A DNA stretch of 62,093 nucleotides from an uncultured Alphaproteobacteria bacterium (lineage in GTDB: Bacteria > Pseudomonadota > Alphaproteobacteria > Caulobacterales > Aquidulcibacteraceae): the NCBI GenBank assembly GCA_902826335.1, contig CADEEL010000014.1, positions 6,418 through 68,510 on the forward strand, in the 5' to 3' direction. The first letter of the stretch is position 1. Each line of letters begins with the position of its first letter. Below are positions 42,796 through 52,936 of the stretch, piece after piece. The position numbers and the translations under genes were made by a program. The notes below the pieces were generated by a model. That model was given only the letters and a program-made list of their open reading frames with translations, did no database searches and was not told the DNA's origin.

Positions 42796-45746
42796 ACGCA
42801 TTTTCCGAACGCGGATTATTTGATGGCGCGGGCCCGCGCGTGCGCGCCACTTTGGCCTCCGCGCCGTTCTTTGACGTATTGGTGCGCGCTCTGCTCGCCG
42901 CGCTGGGCAAGGACGATCCCTTCGCGCTCGCCGATGCACTGATCCTGCTGCCAAACCGCCGCGCCGCGCATGGCCTCATGGAAGCGTTCGCGCGCGCGCT
43001 CGGCGGCGCGGCGCTGTTGCCCACGATCCGCCCCCTCGGCGATTTGGATGAGGATGATCCCGATGTCTGGGGCGGCGAGCCCTTGGCGCTCGGCGCGCCC
43101 GCCGCCATCGACCCCTTGCGCCGGCGCCTTGAATTGGCGGCGTTGATCCGCAAGCGGGACGAGGCCGAAGGCGGCGTCGCCGATCCCGTGCGCGCGCTCG
43201 CCTTCGCCGATGAACTCGTGCGCCTGCTCGATTCCGCGGCGGCGACGGGGCCAATCGAATGGTCGCGGCTTGACGATCTGGTCGAAGGGCCGGCCTTCGC
43301 CGCGCACTGGCGTCAAAGCGCGCAATTCCTGCAGATCATCACGCAATATTGGCCGCGCCGTCTCGCCGCCGACGGCCTGGTCGACGCGGCCGAGCGCAGA
43401 GCGCGCTTGCTTGGCGCGCTCGCCGCATCCTGGCGCGCGGCGCCGCCCGAGACACCCATCGTCATCGCGGGGTCGACCGGCTCGATCGCCGCCACGCGCG
43501 AGCTGATGGGCGTCGTCGCCGGGCTGCCGCGCGGCCTTGTTGTGTTGCCGGGGCTCGACGCTGATCTCGATGAAGCAGCCTGGGCCCGCATAGATGAGGG
43601 CCATCCCCAGTTCGCGCTCAAGGAAACCATCGCCGCACTTGGCGTGGCGCGCGGCGCCGTGCCGCTTCTCGGCGTCGATCACGATGTCGGCGCGGCGCGC
43701 GCGCGGCGCATTCTTGTGCGCGAAGCGCTCGTGCCGGCCGATGCGACGGCGAGTTGGGTGGAGCGTTTGACGCAAGCGGGCGGCGCACGCCTCGCGGAGG
43801 AGGGCGCGGCCGGGCTCACGCTGCACGAGGCTGCGAGCGAGGAGGAAGAGGCCAGCCTCATCGCGCTCTTGCTGCGCGAAACCTATGAGCGCGCTGGCCG
43901 CACGGCGGCGCTGGTGACGCCCGATGCGCGGCTCGCCCATCGCGTCGAGCAAAAGCTGGCGCGCTGGGGCGTGCGCCCGCTGATGACGCAGGCGCCGCGC
44001 TTGGAAACCACCGGCGCTGGCGTGTTTATCGGCCTTATCGCCCGCCTCGCCCTTGATGACGGCGATCCCATTGCTTTGGCGGGCCTCCTTGCGCAGCCCT
44101 TGGCTGCGCTGTCGCTGGCGCCTGAGGACAAGAGCAAAGGCGTCCACGCGCTGGAGCGCGCCGCTTTGCGCGGCCCGCGCCGCCACACGACGCTCACCGA
44201 TCTTGCGCGCCGCGCGCCGGCTGGCTGCGCGGACTTGTTGAAGCGCCTCATGGCGGCGTTGGCGCCGCTGCGCGCGGTGCGCGACCCAACCGATCTCGCC
44301 GCCTTCGCTGATGCGCTCGTCGCCGCGAGCGAAGCCGCGGCGAGTTCGATCGACGCGCCGGGGCCCGCGCGCCTGTGGGTGGGCGTCGATGGGCTCGCGG
44401 CCGCGCGCGCGCTGCGCGGCGTGTGCGCATATGGGGCCGAGCTAGGCGAAGTTACGAAACGCGATGCGGCCCGCGCGCTCACGCGTATCATGTCGGAGCA
44501 GGAATCCGGCGTGGCGCGCGATGGCGATCCGCGCGTGGCGATCCTCGGGCCGCTTGAGGCGCGTCTGCAAAGACCGGACCTGGTGATCCTTGGCGGGCTT
44601 AATGAGGGCGTATGGCCCGCGCCGCCGCACGAGGACGCGTTTTTGTCACGCGCCATGCGCGCCGCGCTCGGCTTGGCCTCGCCCGATGTGCGCATGGGTC
44701 TTGCCGCGCACGATTTCGCGCAGCTCGCCAGCGCCGGCGAGGTGGCGTTGACCCGGTCCTTGCGCCGCGCCGGCGCGCCCACTTTGGCCTCGCGCTGGCT
44801 GTGGCGCCTGAAAACATTGTTGCGCGCCGCTGGGCGCGAACATCTCCTGGCGCCAGCGCCGGCGCGCGATGCACGCGCCTGGGCGCGTGCGCTCGATGCG
44901 CCGCGCGCGCGCCTATTCATCAAGCCGCCAAGCCCACGCCCGCCGGCCGCATCTCGCTTGACGCGGATTAGCGTCACCGAAGTCGAAACGCTGATCCGCA
45001 ATCCTTACGCCGTCTATGCGCGGCGCATTCTCGGTCTGGAGACGCTCGATCCCATCGGTGCGCCGATCGATGCGCGCCTGCGTGGGACGGCCGCGCACGC
45101 CGCGCTTGAACGCTATGGCGGCGAAGGCGCGTCCGCGCTGGCGGACATGATTGATAAGGAACTCGCAGCGCTCGGCATGTCGGCCGCGACGCGTCATTTG
45201 GAGCGCGCGCGCCTTGAGGCGGCGTGCGTTGCAATGGCCGCCTGGTTCGAGGAACCGGCGCGCAAGCATGCGAAAATTTATGTCGAGCGGCCTGGGCGTT
45301 TGGCGCTCGGCGTGGGTGTATCGCTCACCGCGCGGGCCGACCGCATTGAGTGCGACGAAACAGGCGCGGCGTCGATCATCGATTTCAAGACGGGCGCGCC
45401 GCCATCGGATAAGGAAGTCGCCGCCGGCCTTGCGCCGCAATTGACGCTGGAGGCCGCGATGCTGGAGGCGGGCGTATTCGATGGTGCGCCCGCGGCGCGT
45501 GCGCGCGATCTTATCTATTGGCGATTTGGCGGCGCGGGCGCGGGCCCGCGCGCGGTCAATCTCTCCATGGGCGCGCGCGAAGCTGGGCAAGCGGCGCTCG
45601 CCCGGTTAGAATCTCTGTTGGAAGAATATCAGCACCCGGATCAACCGTTTCTGTGCAAGCCGCGCGCGCAATTCATCAAGCCCTATGAGGAATATGACGC
45701 CCTGGCGCGTCGCAAGGAATGGGCCGATGCGGAGGAGAGCGCATGA
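42792..45746 (+). CDS. addB: Double-strand break repair protein AddB
   Basis: GTG 42792 overlaps the murU stop; the upstream open frame is not used. The 984-residue product matches alphaproteobacterial AddB: an inactive helicase-like N-half without a proper P-loop, a middle helicase-like region (DLVILGGLNEGVWPAPPHEDAFLSR) and a C-terminal PD-(D/E)XK nuclease with RGTAAHAALERYG and ASIIDFKTGAPP. Together with AddA it resects broken DNA ends for RecA. It overlaps addA by ATGA. Confidence 0.95.
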   Translation: MNAFSERGLFDGAGPRVRATLASAPFFDVLVRALLAALGKDDPFALADALILLPNRRAAHGLMEAFARALGGAALLPTIRPLGDLDEDDPDVWGGEPLALGAPAAIDPLRRRLELAALIRKRDEAEGGVADPVRALAFADELVRLLDSAAATGPIEWSRLDDLVEGPAFAAHWRQSAQFLQIITQYWPRRLAADGLVDAAERRARLLGALAASWRAAPPETPIVIAGSTGSIAATRELMGVVAGLPRGLVVLPGLDADLDEAAWARIDEGHPQFALKETIAALGVARGAVPLLGVDHDVGAARARRILVREALVPADATASWVERLTQAGGARLAEEGAAGLTLHEAASEEEEASLIALLLRETYERAGRTAALVTPDARLAHRVEQKLARWGVRPLMTQAPRLETTGAGVFIGLIARLALDDGDPIALAGLLAQPLAALSLAPEDKSKGVHALERAALRGPRRHTTLTDLARRAPAGCADLLKRLMAALAPLRAVRDPTDLAAFADALVAASEAAASSIDAPGPARLWVGVDGLAAARALRGVCAYGAELGEVTKRDAARALTRIMSEQESGVARDGDPRVAILGPLEARLQRPDLVILGGLNEGVWPAPPHEDAFLSRAMRAALGLASPDVRMGLAAHDFAQLASAGEVALTRSLRRAGAPTLASRWLWRLKTLLRAAGREHLLAPAPARDARAWARALDAPRARLFIKPPSPRPPAASRLTRISVTEVETLIRNPYAVYARRILGLETLDPIGAPIDARLRGTAAHAALERYGGEGASALADMIDKELAALGMSAATRHLERARLEAACVAMAAWFEEPARKHAKIYVERPGRLALGVGVSLTARADRIECDETGAASIIDFKTGAPPSDKEVAAGLAPQLTLEAAMLEAGVFDGAPAARARDLIYWRFGGAGAGPRAVNLSMGAREAGQAALARLESLLEEYQHPDQPFLCKPRAQFIKPYEEYDALARRKEWADAEESA

Positions 45747-48700
45747 CCGCTTATGCGCGCGCCGCTTATGCGCAGGCGATCGCCGCCGATCCCGCGCAAT
45801 CGGCGTTCGTCACCGCCAACGCCGGCTCGGGCAAAACCAAAGTCCTGATCGACCGCATCGTGCGCCTGTTGCTGGCCGGCGCGCAGCCATCGGCGTTTCT
45901 GTGCATCACCTATACGAAGGCCGCGGCCGCTGAAATGCAGCGGCGCCTGTTCGAGCGGCTCGGCGCCTGGTGCGTGGCGCCGGATGAAGATTTGCGCCGC
46001 GAACTCACAGACCTGCAAGGCGGCGCCCTACGCGCGGAGGATTTGGCGCGCGCGCGCGCGTTGTTCGCGCGAGCATTGGAATCGCCAGGCGGCCTCAAGA
46101 TTCAAACCATTCATGCGTTTTGCGAACGCCTGCTGGCGCGCTTTCCGTTGGAGGCGGGCGCACCGCCGGGGTTTGAGATCGCCGATGATGCCGCGATGCG
46201 CGCCTTGATGGGCGAGGCGCTCGATGAAATCGTTGGTGAACCAGAAGCTCTCGCCGCGCTGCGCCGCTTCGCGGCGCGCCTGCCGCGCGATCGCTTCGAT
46301 CAACTGCTCGCCACTCTTGGCCGGGAGAACGCCTCGAAAAAGGCGCCGATCGCGCAGGGCGATGATGCGGACGCGCTCATGCGCGCATATCTGGCCGATG
46401 TCGACGCCGCTGAGTTGACGCGCGCCGCGGCTGCGTTGGAGGAGAGCGGCGCGAATGACAAGAAGCTGGCTACACGGGTGCGCGCCGCGCTGGCGCCCCA
46501 CGCCGCGCCCAGGGCCGCATTTGAAGCTCATTGCGCGATTTTCCTGAAGGATGACGGAACGGTGCGGCGCGACGCACCCACCAAATCCATGCGCACAGCT
46601 CATGCCTGGCTCGATCTCATGTTCTCGCCCGCCGGCGCGCAGGGCGCGGCGCTACGCGCGCGCGAGGCGGTCAAGACGGCGGAACGCGCCGCCGATGCGG
46701 CCGCGCTGGCGCTCGTCTCGCGGGCTTATGCGCGCGCGCTCGCGGAGGCGAAGGCGCGCACCGGCGCACTCGATTTCTCGGACCTGATCGCCAAGGCGCA
46801 TGCCTTGTTGACCAAGGCTGATGCGGCCGCCTGGGTCCTCTACAAGCTGGATGGCGGCGTCGATCACATTCTGATCGATGAGGGCCAGGATACGAGCCCC
46901 CTGCAATGGGCGCTCATCGCGCCGCTGCAGGCGGAATTTTTCGCCGGCGCCGGCGCGCGCGGGCATCGGACTCATGCAATTGGACCGCTTCCTGGCCGGA
47001 AAACCGCACACACTTTTCCGGGAAGCGGTCTAGTGCGCACCATGTTCGCGGTCGGCGATCCGAAGCAGAGCATCTATTCCTTTCAAGGCGCCGATCCGGC
47101 GCAATTCCTCAATGAGTTGCGCGCGCTTGAAGCGCGCGTGATCGGCGCCGGGCGCGCGTTCGTCGCCCCGCGCCTCGATATGTCGTTCCGATCCGCGCCG
47201 GAGATACTTCGCCTTGTCGATCGCACGTTCGCCGGCGCCGAGCTCGGCGGCGATATTCCCGGCGTCTTCGATGAATTAAGCCATGATGCGCGCCGCGAGC
47301 GCGAGGAAGGCCGCGTCGAATGGTGGCCGCTCGCCCAAAAAGCCGAAACCCCGCCGGCCTCGCCCTGGGACGCGCCCCTCGATATGGACGAGGGAACAAG
47401 CGCGCAAGCGCGCCTCGCCAATGCCTTGGCCGCGCGCGCCGCCGATTGGATCGCCAAGGGGGAGGGCGTATGGGAAGGCGGCGCGCTTCGCCCCATGCAT
47501 GCGGGCGATATTCTCATACTCGTGCGCACGCGCGGAGGGCTGTTTCGCCAATTGTTGAAGGCGTTCAAGCGCGCGGGCCTACCCGTCGCCGGGGCGGATC
47601 GGATGGTGCTGCGCGAAGAAGCGGCGGTTGAGGATTGCCTGGCGCTCCTGCGCGTCGCGCGCGACCCCGGCGATGATCTTTCCCTCGCCTGCCTTCTCAA
47701 GAGCCCGTGGATCGGCCTTGTTGACGATGATCGCGATCTCTTTCCGCTCGCGCACGGGCGCTGCGAAGCAAGTCTTTTCTCGCGCCTGTTTGCCGTATCC
47801 GATCCTTGTTACGAGCCCGCGCGCGAATTCATCCGTGAGCTGATGGAGCGCGCCCACCACGCGCCCGAGCGCGTGCTCACCTGGGCGCTTGAGCGCGCGG
47901 ATGGCGAGGGCCGATCGGGCTGGGAGCGTCTCTTTGCGCGCCTCGGCCCCGATGCGCGCGATCCGCTGGAGGAGGTGCTCGCGCGCGCGGGCGAGGCCCA
48001 TCGCCATGGGCCAGATACGATCGCCGCCTTCATCGCCGCGATTGAAGGCGACGATGCCGAGGTGAAACGAGAGATGGAGAGCGCCGGGCGCGCCGTGCGC
48101 ATCATGACGGTGCATGGCGCCAAGGGCCTCGAAGCGCCGGTTGTCATTCTGCCAGATACGGTCGCGGGCCATAAGCCGCGCGGCGAGCCAGACATGTTCA
48201 TGACGCCGGCGGGCGCGCTCTTCTCAGCGTCCAGCGCCGATGACGACGCACGCTGCGCGGCGGCGCGCGCGGCCTGGGGCGAACGCGCTTGGGGTGAATA
48301 TTTGCGTCTGCTCTATGTGGCGCTGACCCGCGCGCGCGATCGGCTCGTCGTCTGCGGCGCGGCCGATGGGCGCTACGGCGATGGCGCGCATGAACGCGCC
48401 TGGCATCGCATGGTCGGCGCGGCGATGGAGAGTCTTGGCCAGGAGATCGAAACGCCGTTCGGCCCCGGCCTTGGATTTGGCGCCGCGCGCATTGCGCCCG
48501 CGCGCGACGCTGCGGGTGAGGCGCGGTGCGTGCTTCCTGATTGGGCGCGCGCGCCGGTTCATGCGCCTAAATCCGCCGCGCCAGCCGCGCCGTCGCGTCT
48601 GCGCAAGGAAGCGCCGGCCCTCTCGCCGCGCGCCGAGGGGGAGACGCGTTTCCGTCGCGGCCTGCTCATTCATGGCCTGTTGCAGAGATTGCCAGACGTG

Positions 48701-49147
48701 GCGCCTAAACGGCGCCGCGCGGCCGCGCATGATTGGCTCACGCGTCAAGGCGCCGGCGCCGGCGAAATTACACCGCTCACGGATGAAACGCTGCGCGTCA
48801 TCGAAGCGCCGGCCTTTGCGCGCGCGTTCGGCCCCAGTTCGCGTGCGGAAACGCCGATTATCGGGCGCGTGGCGGGGCGCGCCATTCGCGGCATTGTAGA
48901 CCGGCTGGTGGTGACGGACGATGAGGTTGAGATCATCGACTTTAAATCCGATCGTCCGTCCCCGCCAGCGGCCGCCGACGCGCCAGACGCTTATGTGCTG
49001 CAAATGGCGCTCTACCGCGCCGTGCTGAAGGAGATCTTTCCAACCCGAAATGTGCGCTGCGGCCTGATCTGGACGGAACGGCCCTTGCTGGTGGAGTTGC
49101 CCGCCGCCCAGATGGAGGCCGAACTCGCGGCCCTGATCGCCGGTTGA
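45743..49147 (+). CDS. addA: Double-strand break repair helicase/nuclease AddA
   Basis: ATG 45743 starts 1134 residues. SAFVTANAGSGKTKVLIDRI is the UvrD-type P-loop, HILIDEGQDTSPLQW motif II, VGDPKQSIYSFQGADP motif III, TVHGAKGLEAPVV motif V and YVALTRARDRLVV motif VI; the C-terminal nuclease has IRGIVDRLVV and EIIDFKSDRP. Unusually, about 20-24 residues (near 411-434, from HRTHAIGP to FPGSGLV) between motifs II and III are encoded by a copy of the dispersed palindrome family, inserted in frame. Confidence 0.96.
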   Translation: MTAYARAAYAQAIAADPAQSAFVTANAGSGKTKVLIDRIVRLLLAGAQPSAFLCITYTKAAAAEMQRRLFERLGAWCVAPDEDLRRELTDLQGGALRAEDLARARALFARALESPGGLKIQTIHAFCERLLARFPLEAGAPPGFEIADDAAMRALMGEALDEIVGEPEALAALRRFAARLPRDRFDQLLATLGRENASKKAPIAQGDDADALMRAYLADVDAAELTRAAAALEESGANDKKLATRVRAALAPHAAPRAAFEAHCAIFLKDDGTVRRDAPTKSMRTAHAWLDLMFSPAGAQGAALRAREAVKTAERAADAAALALVSRAYARALAEAKARTGALDFSDLIAKAHALLTKADAAAWVLYKLDGGVDHILIDEGQDTSPLQWALIAPLQAEFFAGAGARGHRTHAIGPLPGRKTAHTFPGSGLVRTMFAVGDPKQSIYSFQGADPAQFLNELRALEARVIGAGRAFVAPRLDMSFRSAPEILRLVDRTFAGAELGGDIPGVFDELSHDARREREEGRVEWWPLAQKAETPPASPWDAPLDMDEGTSAQARLANALAARAADWIAKGEGVWEGGALRPMHAGDILILVRTRGGLFRQLLKAFKRAGLPVAGADRMVLREEAAVEDCLALLRVARDPGDDLSLACLLKSPWIGLVDDDRDLFPLAHGRCEASLFSRLFAVSDPCYEPAREFIRELMERAHHAPERVLTWALERADGEGRSGWERLFARLGPDARDPLEEVLARAGEAHRHGPDTIAAFIAAIEGDDAEVKREMESAGRAVRIMTVHGAKGLEAPVVILPDTVAGHKPRGEPDMFMTPAGALFSASSADDDARCAAARAAWGERAWGEYLRLLYVALTRARDRLVVCGAADGRYGDGAHERAWHRMVGAAMESLGQEIETPFGPGLGFGAARIAPARDAAGEARCVLPDWARAPVHAPKSAAPAAPSRLRKEAPALSPRAEGETRFRRGLLIHGLLQRLPDVAPKRRRAAAHDWLTRQGAGAGEITPLTDETLRVIEAPAFARAFGPSSRAETPIIGRVAGRAIRGIVDRLVVTDDEVEIIDFKSDRPSPPAAADAPDAYVLQMALYRAVLKEIFPTRNVRCGLIWTERPLLVELPAAQMEAELAALIAG
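46976..47034. repeat. Dispersed palindrome family 1, copy A, inside addA
   Basis: The arms GACCGCTTCC (46983-46992) and GGAAGCGGTC (47021-47030) pair perfectly, with the family core CGGAAAACCGC and ACACTTTTCC between. Both CAATTG before and TAG after are shared with copy B, so the element is about 59 bases. It lies wholly within the addA reading frame and keeps it open. Confidence 0.85.
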
Positions 49148-49198
49148 ACCCGCGCGGCTGGCATCCCACATTCCCACAACACGCAAAGGAGCGGCCCC

Positions 49199-49519
49199 AT
49201 GACGAGTGTGAAAGTCTCGGATGACAGTTTTGAATCGGATGTGCTCAAGGCCCAGGGGCCTGTGCTCGTTGATTTCTGGGCCGAGTGGTGCGGGCCATGC
49301 AAACAGATCGGCCCGGCGCTCGAAGAGATCGCCAGCGAAATGAAGGGCCGCGTCGCCGTGGCGAAGCTCAACATCGATGAAAATCCCGCCGTGCCCTCGC
49401 GCTATGGCGTGCGCGGCATCCCCACCTTGATGGTGTTCAAGGACGGCAAGGTGGCGGCCACGAAGGTCGGCGCCATGCCGAAATCGAAGATCGTCGAGTG
49501 GCTGAACGACACCGTCTAG
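49199..49519 (+). CDS. trxA: Thioredoxin
   Basis: The product has 106 residues with the redox centre [19 protein letters not shown], followed by [27 protein letters not shown], which includes the conserved cis-Pro. An AAAGGAG site lies 8-9 bases before the ATG. The gene follows addA by 51 bases, an order common in alphaproteobacteria. It reduces protein disulfides in the cytoplasm. Confidence 0.98.
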   Translation: MTSVKVSDDSFESDVLKAQGPVLVDFWAEWCGPCKQIGPALEEIASEMKGRVAVAKLNIDENPAVPSRYGVRGIPTLMVFKDGKVAATKVGAMPKSKIVEWLNDTV

Positions 49520-49684
49520 CGCTTATTCCGATCAGGTCGAAACGCCATCCATCCCCGGATTGCGCGTGAGCGCAAGTCCGGGGCCCAAGATCGCAAGCTT
49601 TCGCGTTTATGGGTCCCGGGCTCGCCGCTTGCGCGGCGCCCTGGGAGTGGGTGGTGAAGTGATTCAATCTGGATTGGTGATGCG
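49520..49684. repeat. Composite intergenic repeat between trxA and folC
   Basis: The outer ends TAGCGCTTATTCCGATCAGG and TTCAATCTGGATTGGTGATG...GCGCTA pair imperfectly. Inside is a strong hairpin, CCCCGGATTGCGC with GCGCAAGTCCGGGG (about 49554-49584), then GGGTCCCGGG and GGCGCCCTGGGA. Such nested hairpins between convergent genes could stop transcription from both sides; the layered look suggests one repeat placed inside another. Confidence 0.6.
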
Positions 49685-50956
49685 CTAATCCACTGAGAGA
49701 CCGAACAGGCGGTAGGCCTCGCCCGCGAGCGCGAGCGATCCGCAGATCACGATCCGCGCCTCGGTGTTGAGCGCGCGCGCCCGCGCCAAGGCCTCAGCGA
49801 GCGACGCGGCCTCTTCCGCTCGCGCGCCGGCGGCTGCAGATAAGTCTGTTGGCGCAATGCACGCGGCGTCGGTAATCGGCGTGGCTATGATGGCCTCGGC
49901 GCCCGGCGTGAGCGGGGCGAGGAACGCTGCTGGATCTTTTCGATCACGCATGCCCACGATGAGGATGAGCGGGCGCGGCGCGCGCGCGTTCAATTCACCA
50001 AGCGCTTGCGCCAGCGCGCGCGCGCCATGGGCGTTATGCGCGCCGTCGATCCAGACTTCGCGCTCCACCGTGGCGACGCGCGCCAGCCGCGCCGGCGCCT
50101 GGACGGCCGCGAGCGCATGGGCGCAGGCTTCCTCGGTGAGCGCCGGCCGCCAATGCGCCATCGCAACAATGGCGAGGCCGGCATTGTCGATCTGATGCGC
50201 CCCGTGCATCGCCGGCTTCGGCAGATCGAAGAGGCGCGTTTCGGTTTGCACCACAAGGCGCCCGCCCTGTGCGTACGCATCCCAATCGCGGCCGTGCAGA
50301 AGCAGCGGTGCGCCGATCTCCTCGGCGCGCGCGGCGATCACGTCCGCAGCAATACGCTCTTGCCGCGCGACGATCGCCGGCGCGCCCGCTTTCAAAATAC
50401 CCGCCTTGTGGCGCGCGATCGCCGCGAGATCGTCGCCAAGCGCGCCGACATGATCAAGATCGATGGGCGTGATCACGCACAAGGCCGGCGCCTCGATGAC
50501 ATTTGTCGCGTCGAGTAGGCCGCCCATGCCCGTCTCGAGAACAACAAGATCGGCCGGCGTTTCGGCGAACAAGACAAAAGCCGCCGCGACCTGCGCCTCG
50601 AAATGACGCAGCGCAACGCCCGTCGCGGCCACGCGCTCGATCGCGGCGATGAAGCGCGCGTCGCTGACCAGCGCGCCGGCCAGCCGTACGCGTTCGCGCG
50701 TCAAAAGCAGATGCGGCTTGGTGAAGGCGTGCACGCGAAGGCCCGCCGCCTCGCCGAGCGCGCGCAGAAATGCGCAGGTCGAGCCCTTGCCGTTCGTGCC
50801 GGCCACATGAAGCACGGGCGCAATTGTGTTCTGCGGATCGCCAAGCGCGGCCAGGGCCGCGCGCATCGGCGCCAGGGAGAAATTTTCGCCTACGGGAAGC
50901 GGCGCGAATTCCTCACCGAACAGCGCATTAAGGCGCTGCGCGACGGCGTCGCTCAC
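49685..50956 (-). CDS. folC: Bifunctional folylpolyglutamate/dihydrofolate synthase
   Basis: The GTG at 50956 overlaps the accD stop. In 423 residues it shows [15 protein letters not shown] (P-loop), [42 protein letters not shown] and DGAHNAHGA, all FolC hallmarks. It adds glutamate to dihydropteroate and folates. It is the last gene of trpF-trpB-trpA-accD-folC, a common alphaproteobacterial order. Confidence 0.96.
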   Translation of the reverse strand: MSDAVAQRLNALFGEEFAPLPVGENFSLAPMRAALAALGDPQNTIAPVLHVAGTNGKGSTCAFLRALGEAAGLRVHAFTKPHLLLTRERVRLAGALVSDARFIAAIERVAATGVALRHFEAQVAAAFVLFAETPADLVVLETGMGGLLDATNVIEAPALCVITPIDLDHVGALGDDLAAIARHKAGILKAGAPAIVARQERIAADVIAARAEEIGAPLLLHGRDWDAYAQGGRLVVQTETRLFDLPKPAMHGAHQIDNAGLAIVAMAHWRPALTEEACAHALAAVQAPARLARVATVEREVWIDGAHNAHGARALAQALGELNARAPRPLILIVGMRDRKDPAAFLAPLTPGAEAIIATPITDAACIAPTDLSAAAGARAEEAASLAEALARARALNTEARIVICGSLALAGEAYRLFGLSVD

Positions 50957-51909
50957 TCAGCGGCTTTCGCGCGCGGCTTGGCGAGCGCTTTACGCGTCGG
51001 TGCGGACAGTACTTGCGGGGCTGGCGCGCTCTGCGCGGGTTTCGCCGCTGGCGCGCGCGCGCGCCGCGCCATCAGCACATCGAGCAGGATCGCCAATTGA
51101 TCGCGCATCAGGCGCCGATCGACCACCATGTCCACCATGCCCTTGTCGAGCTGGAATTCCGCGCGCTGAAAGCCTTCCGGTAGCTTCTGGCGAATGGTCT
51201 GCTCGATGACGCGCGGGCCGGTGAAGCCGATGAGCGCGCCGGGCTCCGCGATGTGTACATCGCCCAGCATCGCATAAGAGGCCGCGACGCCGCCCGTGGT
51301 CGGGTCCGTGAGAATTACGATATAGGGCAGGCCCGCCTCGGCGAGTTCCTGAACAGCCAGCGTCGTGCGCGGCATCTGCATCAGCGAGAGCATGCCTTCT
51401 TGCATGCGCGCGCCGCCCGAAGCCGTCACGCAAATGAACGCGGCGTTCTGCTTGACCGCTTCCTGCGCGGCGGCGACGAAGGCTTCTCCCGCCGCCATGC
51501 CGAGCGAGCCGCCCATGAACTGGAAATCCTGCACGAGGATCACGGCGCCGCGCCCGCCGATCGCGCCGTGCGCGGCCTGCATGCAATCGTCGCGCGACAC
51601 CTTCGCGCGATCGCGCTTCAACTGATCGACATAGCGCTTGTCGCCCTTGAACTTCAGCGGATCGACAGGCGCGGACGGCAAGGGCAACAGCGTCCAGGTC
51701 TGATCGTCGAACAACGCCTTGAAGCGCGGCTCCGGCCCGATGCGCATGTGAAAGCCAGCGGGTGTCACCCAATGGGCGGCTTCCAAATCGTTGCGATAAA
51801 TGAGTTCGCCCGTCGCCGGGCATTTGATCCAGAGATTGTCCGGCGTTTCGCGCTTGTCTTCCGGCGCGTTTTTCATGCCGGGGCGCGCGAGGTTCGACAG
51901 CCAGTTCAT
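50953..51909 (-). CDS. accD: Acetyl-CoA carboxylase carboxyltransferase subunit beta
   Basis: The 318-residue protein carries the carboxyltransferase core ([39 protein letters not shown]) and partners AccA in malonyl-CoA synthesis. The N-terminal zinc ribbon is degenerate: only one of four Cys remains (WIKCPATGE, then [11 protein letters not shown] where CxxC is expected). Many alphaproteobacterial AccDs show similar loss. A 25-residue Ala/Lys/Pro tail follows the catalytic domain. Confidence 0.96.
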   Translation of the reverse strand: MNWLSNLARPGMKNAPEDKRETPDNLWIKCPATGELIYRNDLEAAHWVTPAGFHMRIGPEPRFKALFDDQTWTLLPLPSAPVDPLKFKGDKRYVDQLKRDRAKVSRDDCMQAAHGAIGGRGAVILVQDFQFMGGSLGMAAGEAFVAAAQEAVKQNAAFICVTASGGARMQEGMLSLMQMPRTTLAVQELAEAGLPYIVILTDPTTGGVAASYAMLGDVHIAEPGALIGFTGPRVIEQTIRQKLPEGFQRAEFQLDKGMVDMVVDRRLMRDQLAILLDVLMARRARAPAAKPAQSAPAPQVLSAPTRKALAKPRAKAAE

Positions 51910-51912
51910 TAG

Positions 51913-52746
51913 TTACGCCCGTTCCATCTGGCGCGCGGCGCGCACCGCTTCGCTCAACTCACGCACTTTCGCCGCGACCGCGCGCGGCGCTTCATGCGCC
52001 CGCCCATCATCGACGAGACGCGCGATCTCATCGACGAACGCCGACCCGACGACGACCGCGTCCGCCACTTGCGCGATTGACGCGGCGGACGCCGCATCGC
52101 GCACGCCGAAGCCGACCGCGACCGGCAAGTCCGTGCGCGCTTTCAAAAGCGACACAGCCGCGCGCGCCGCTTCCGCGCCCACGGCCTTGGCGCCGGTCAC
52201 GCCCGTCACCGAGACATAATACACAAAACCGGACGCCTGCGCGAGCACCGTGGTTAAGCGCGTTTCGTTCGTCGTGGGCGTGGCGAGACGAATAATGGGG
52301 AGGCCATGGCGCGCAAACGCGGCGCGCAGCGGGCCATCCTCTTCCGGGGGAAGATCAACGACAATGGCGCCGTCGCCGCCGGCGCCGCTCAAGTTCGCCG
52401 CGAACGCTTCATAGCCCATCTGCTCGATCGGATTGGCGTAGCCCATGAGAATGACGGGCGTGTCATGATCGGTTTGGCGAAACGCAGTGAGTAGAGCCAG
52501 TGTGCTGTTGAGAGACCCGCCGGCCTTGAGCGAACGCTGCCCCGCGCGCTGGATGCTCGGCCCATCGGCCATCGGATCGGTGAACGGAAAGCCAAGCTCG
52601 ATGATGTCGGCGCCGGCCGCCGGCAGCGCGCGCACGATCTCCAGCGCACTGTCCGGGTCCGGATCATCGGCCATGACATAGGCGATGAGGCCGGCGCGGT
52701 TTTCGCGTTTGAGCGCTGCGAAGCGGGCGGAGAGACGTACGCTCAT
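51913..52746 (-). CDS. trpA: Tryptophan synthase alpha chain
   Basis: The 277-residue barrel has DIIELGFPFTDPMADGPSIQ, which contains the catalytic Glu and Asp, and GYANPIEQMGYEAF. It cleaves indole-3-glycerol phosphate and passes indole to TrpB. Its ATG at 52746 overlaps a TGA that ends a duplicated trpB tail (not the present trpB), so the ancestral coupled junction survives although the functional trpB now ends 190 bases upstream. Confidence 0.97.
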   Translation of the reverse strand: MSVRLSARFAALKRENRAGLIAYVMADDPDPDSALEIVRALPAAGADIIELGFPFTDPMADGPSIQRAGQRSLKAGGSLNSTLALLTAFRQTDHDTPVILMGYANPIEQMGYEAFAANLSGAGGDGAIVVDLPPEEDGPLRAAFARHGLPIIRLATPTTNETRLTTVLAQASGFVYYVSVTGVTGAKAVGAEAARAAVSLLKARTDLPVAVGFGVRDAASAASIAQVADAVVVGSAFVDEIARLVDDGRAHEAPRAVAAKVRELSEAVRAARQMERA

Positions 52747-52802
52747 AACCCCACCCCCAACGCATCCGCCACCGTGAACACGTCCTTATCGCCGCGGCCC
52801 CA
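52743..52802 (-). pseudogene. Vestigial duplicate of the trpB 3' end
   Basis: Reading to the TGA overlapping the trpA start, the frame gives [18 protein letters not shown], versus [18 protein letters not shown] at the end of intact trpB. About 45 of 57 bases agree and most differences are synonymous. The copy is preceded by GC-rich inverted repeats instead of the rest of trpB. It looks like the original tail, displaced when the repeats entered. Confidence 0.75.
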
Positions 52803-52803
52803 A

Positions 52804-52922
52804 CTCCTCCCCCGTTTACGGGGGAGGTGGTCTGAGCGCAGCGAAGACCGGAGGGGGGAGGATGTTGCACCCCCCATCCCCTCGCTGCGCTCGGGACTTC
52901 CCCCGCAGGCGGGGGAAGAAAT
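52804..52922. repeat. Pair of inverted GC-rich repeats between trpB and trpA
   Basis: CCTCCCCCGT-TT-ACGGGGGAGG (52808-52829) and CTTCCCCCGC-AGG-CGGGGGAAG (about 52899-52919) are two 10-base-pair hairpins. Each is followed inward by CGAGCGCAGCGA-type sequence (GAGCGCAGCGAAG on one side, the inverse on the other), so two copies of one element face each other. They separate trpB from the leftover trpB tail and trpA. Confidence 0.75.
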
Positions 52923-52936
52923 GGCGCCCGCTCCCC

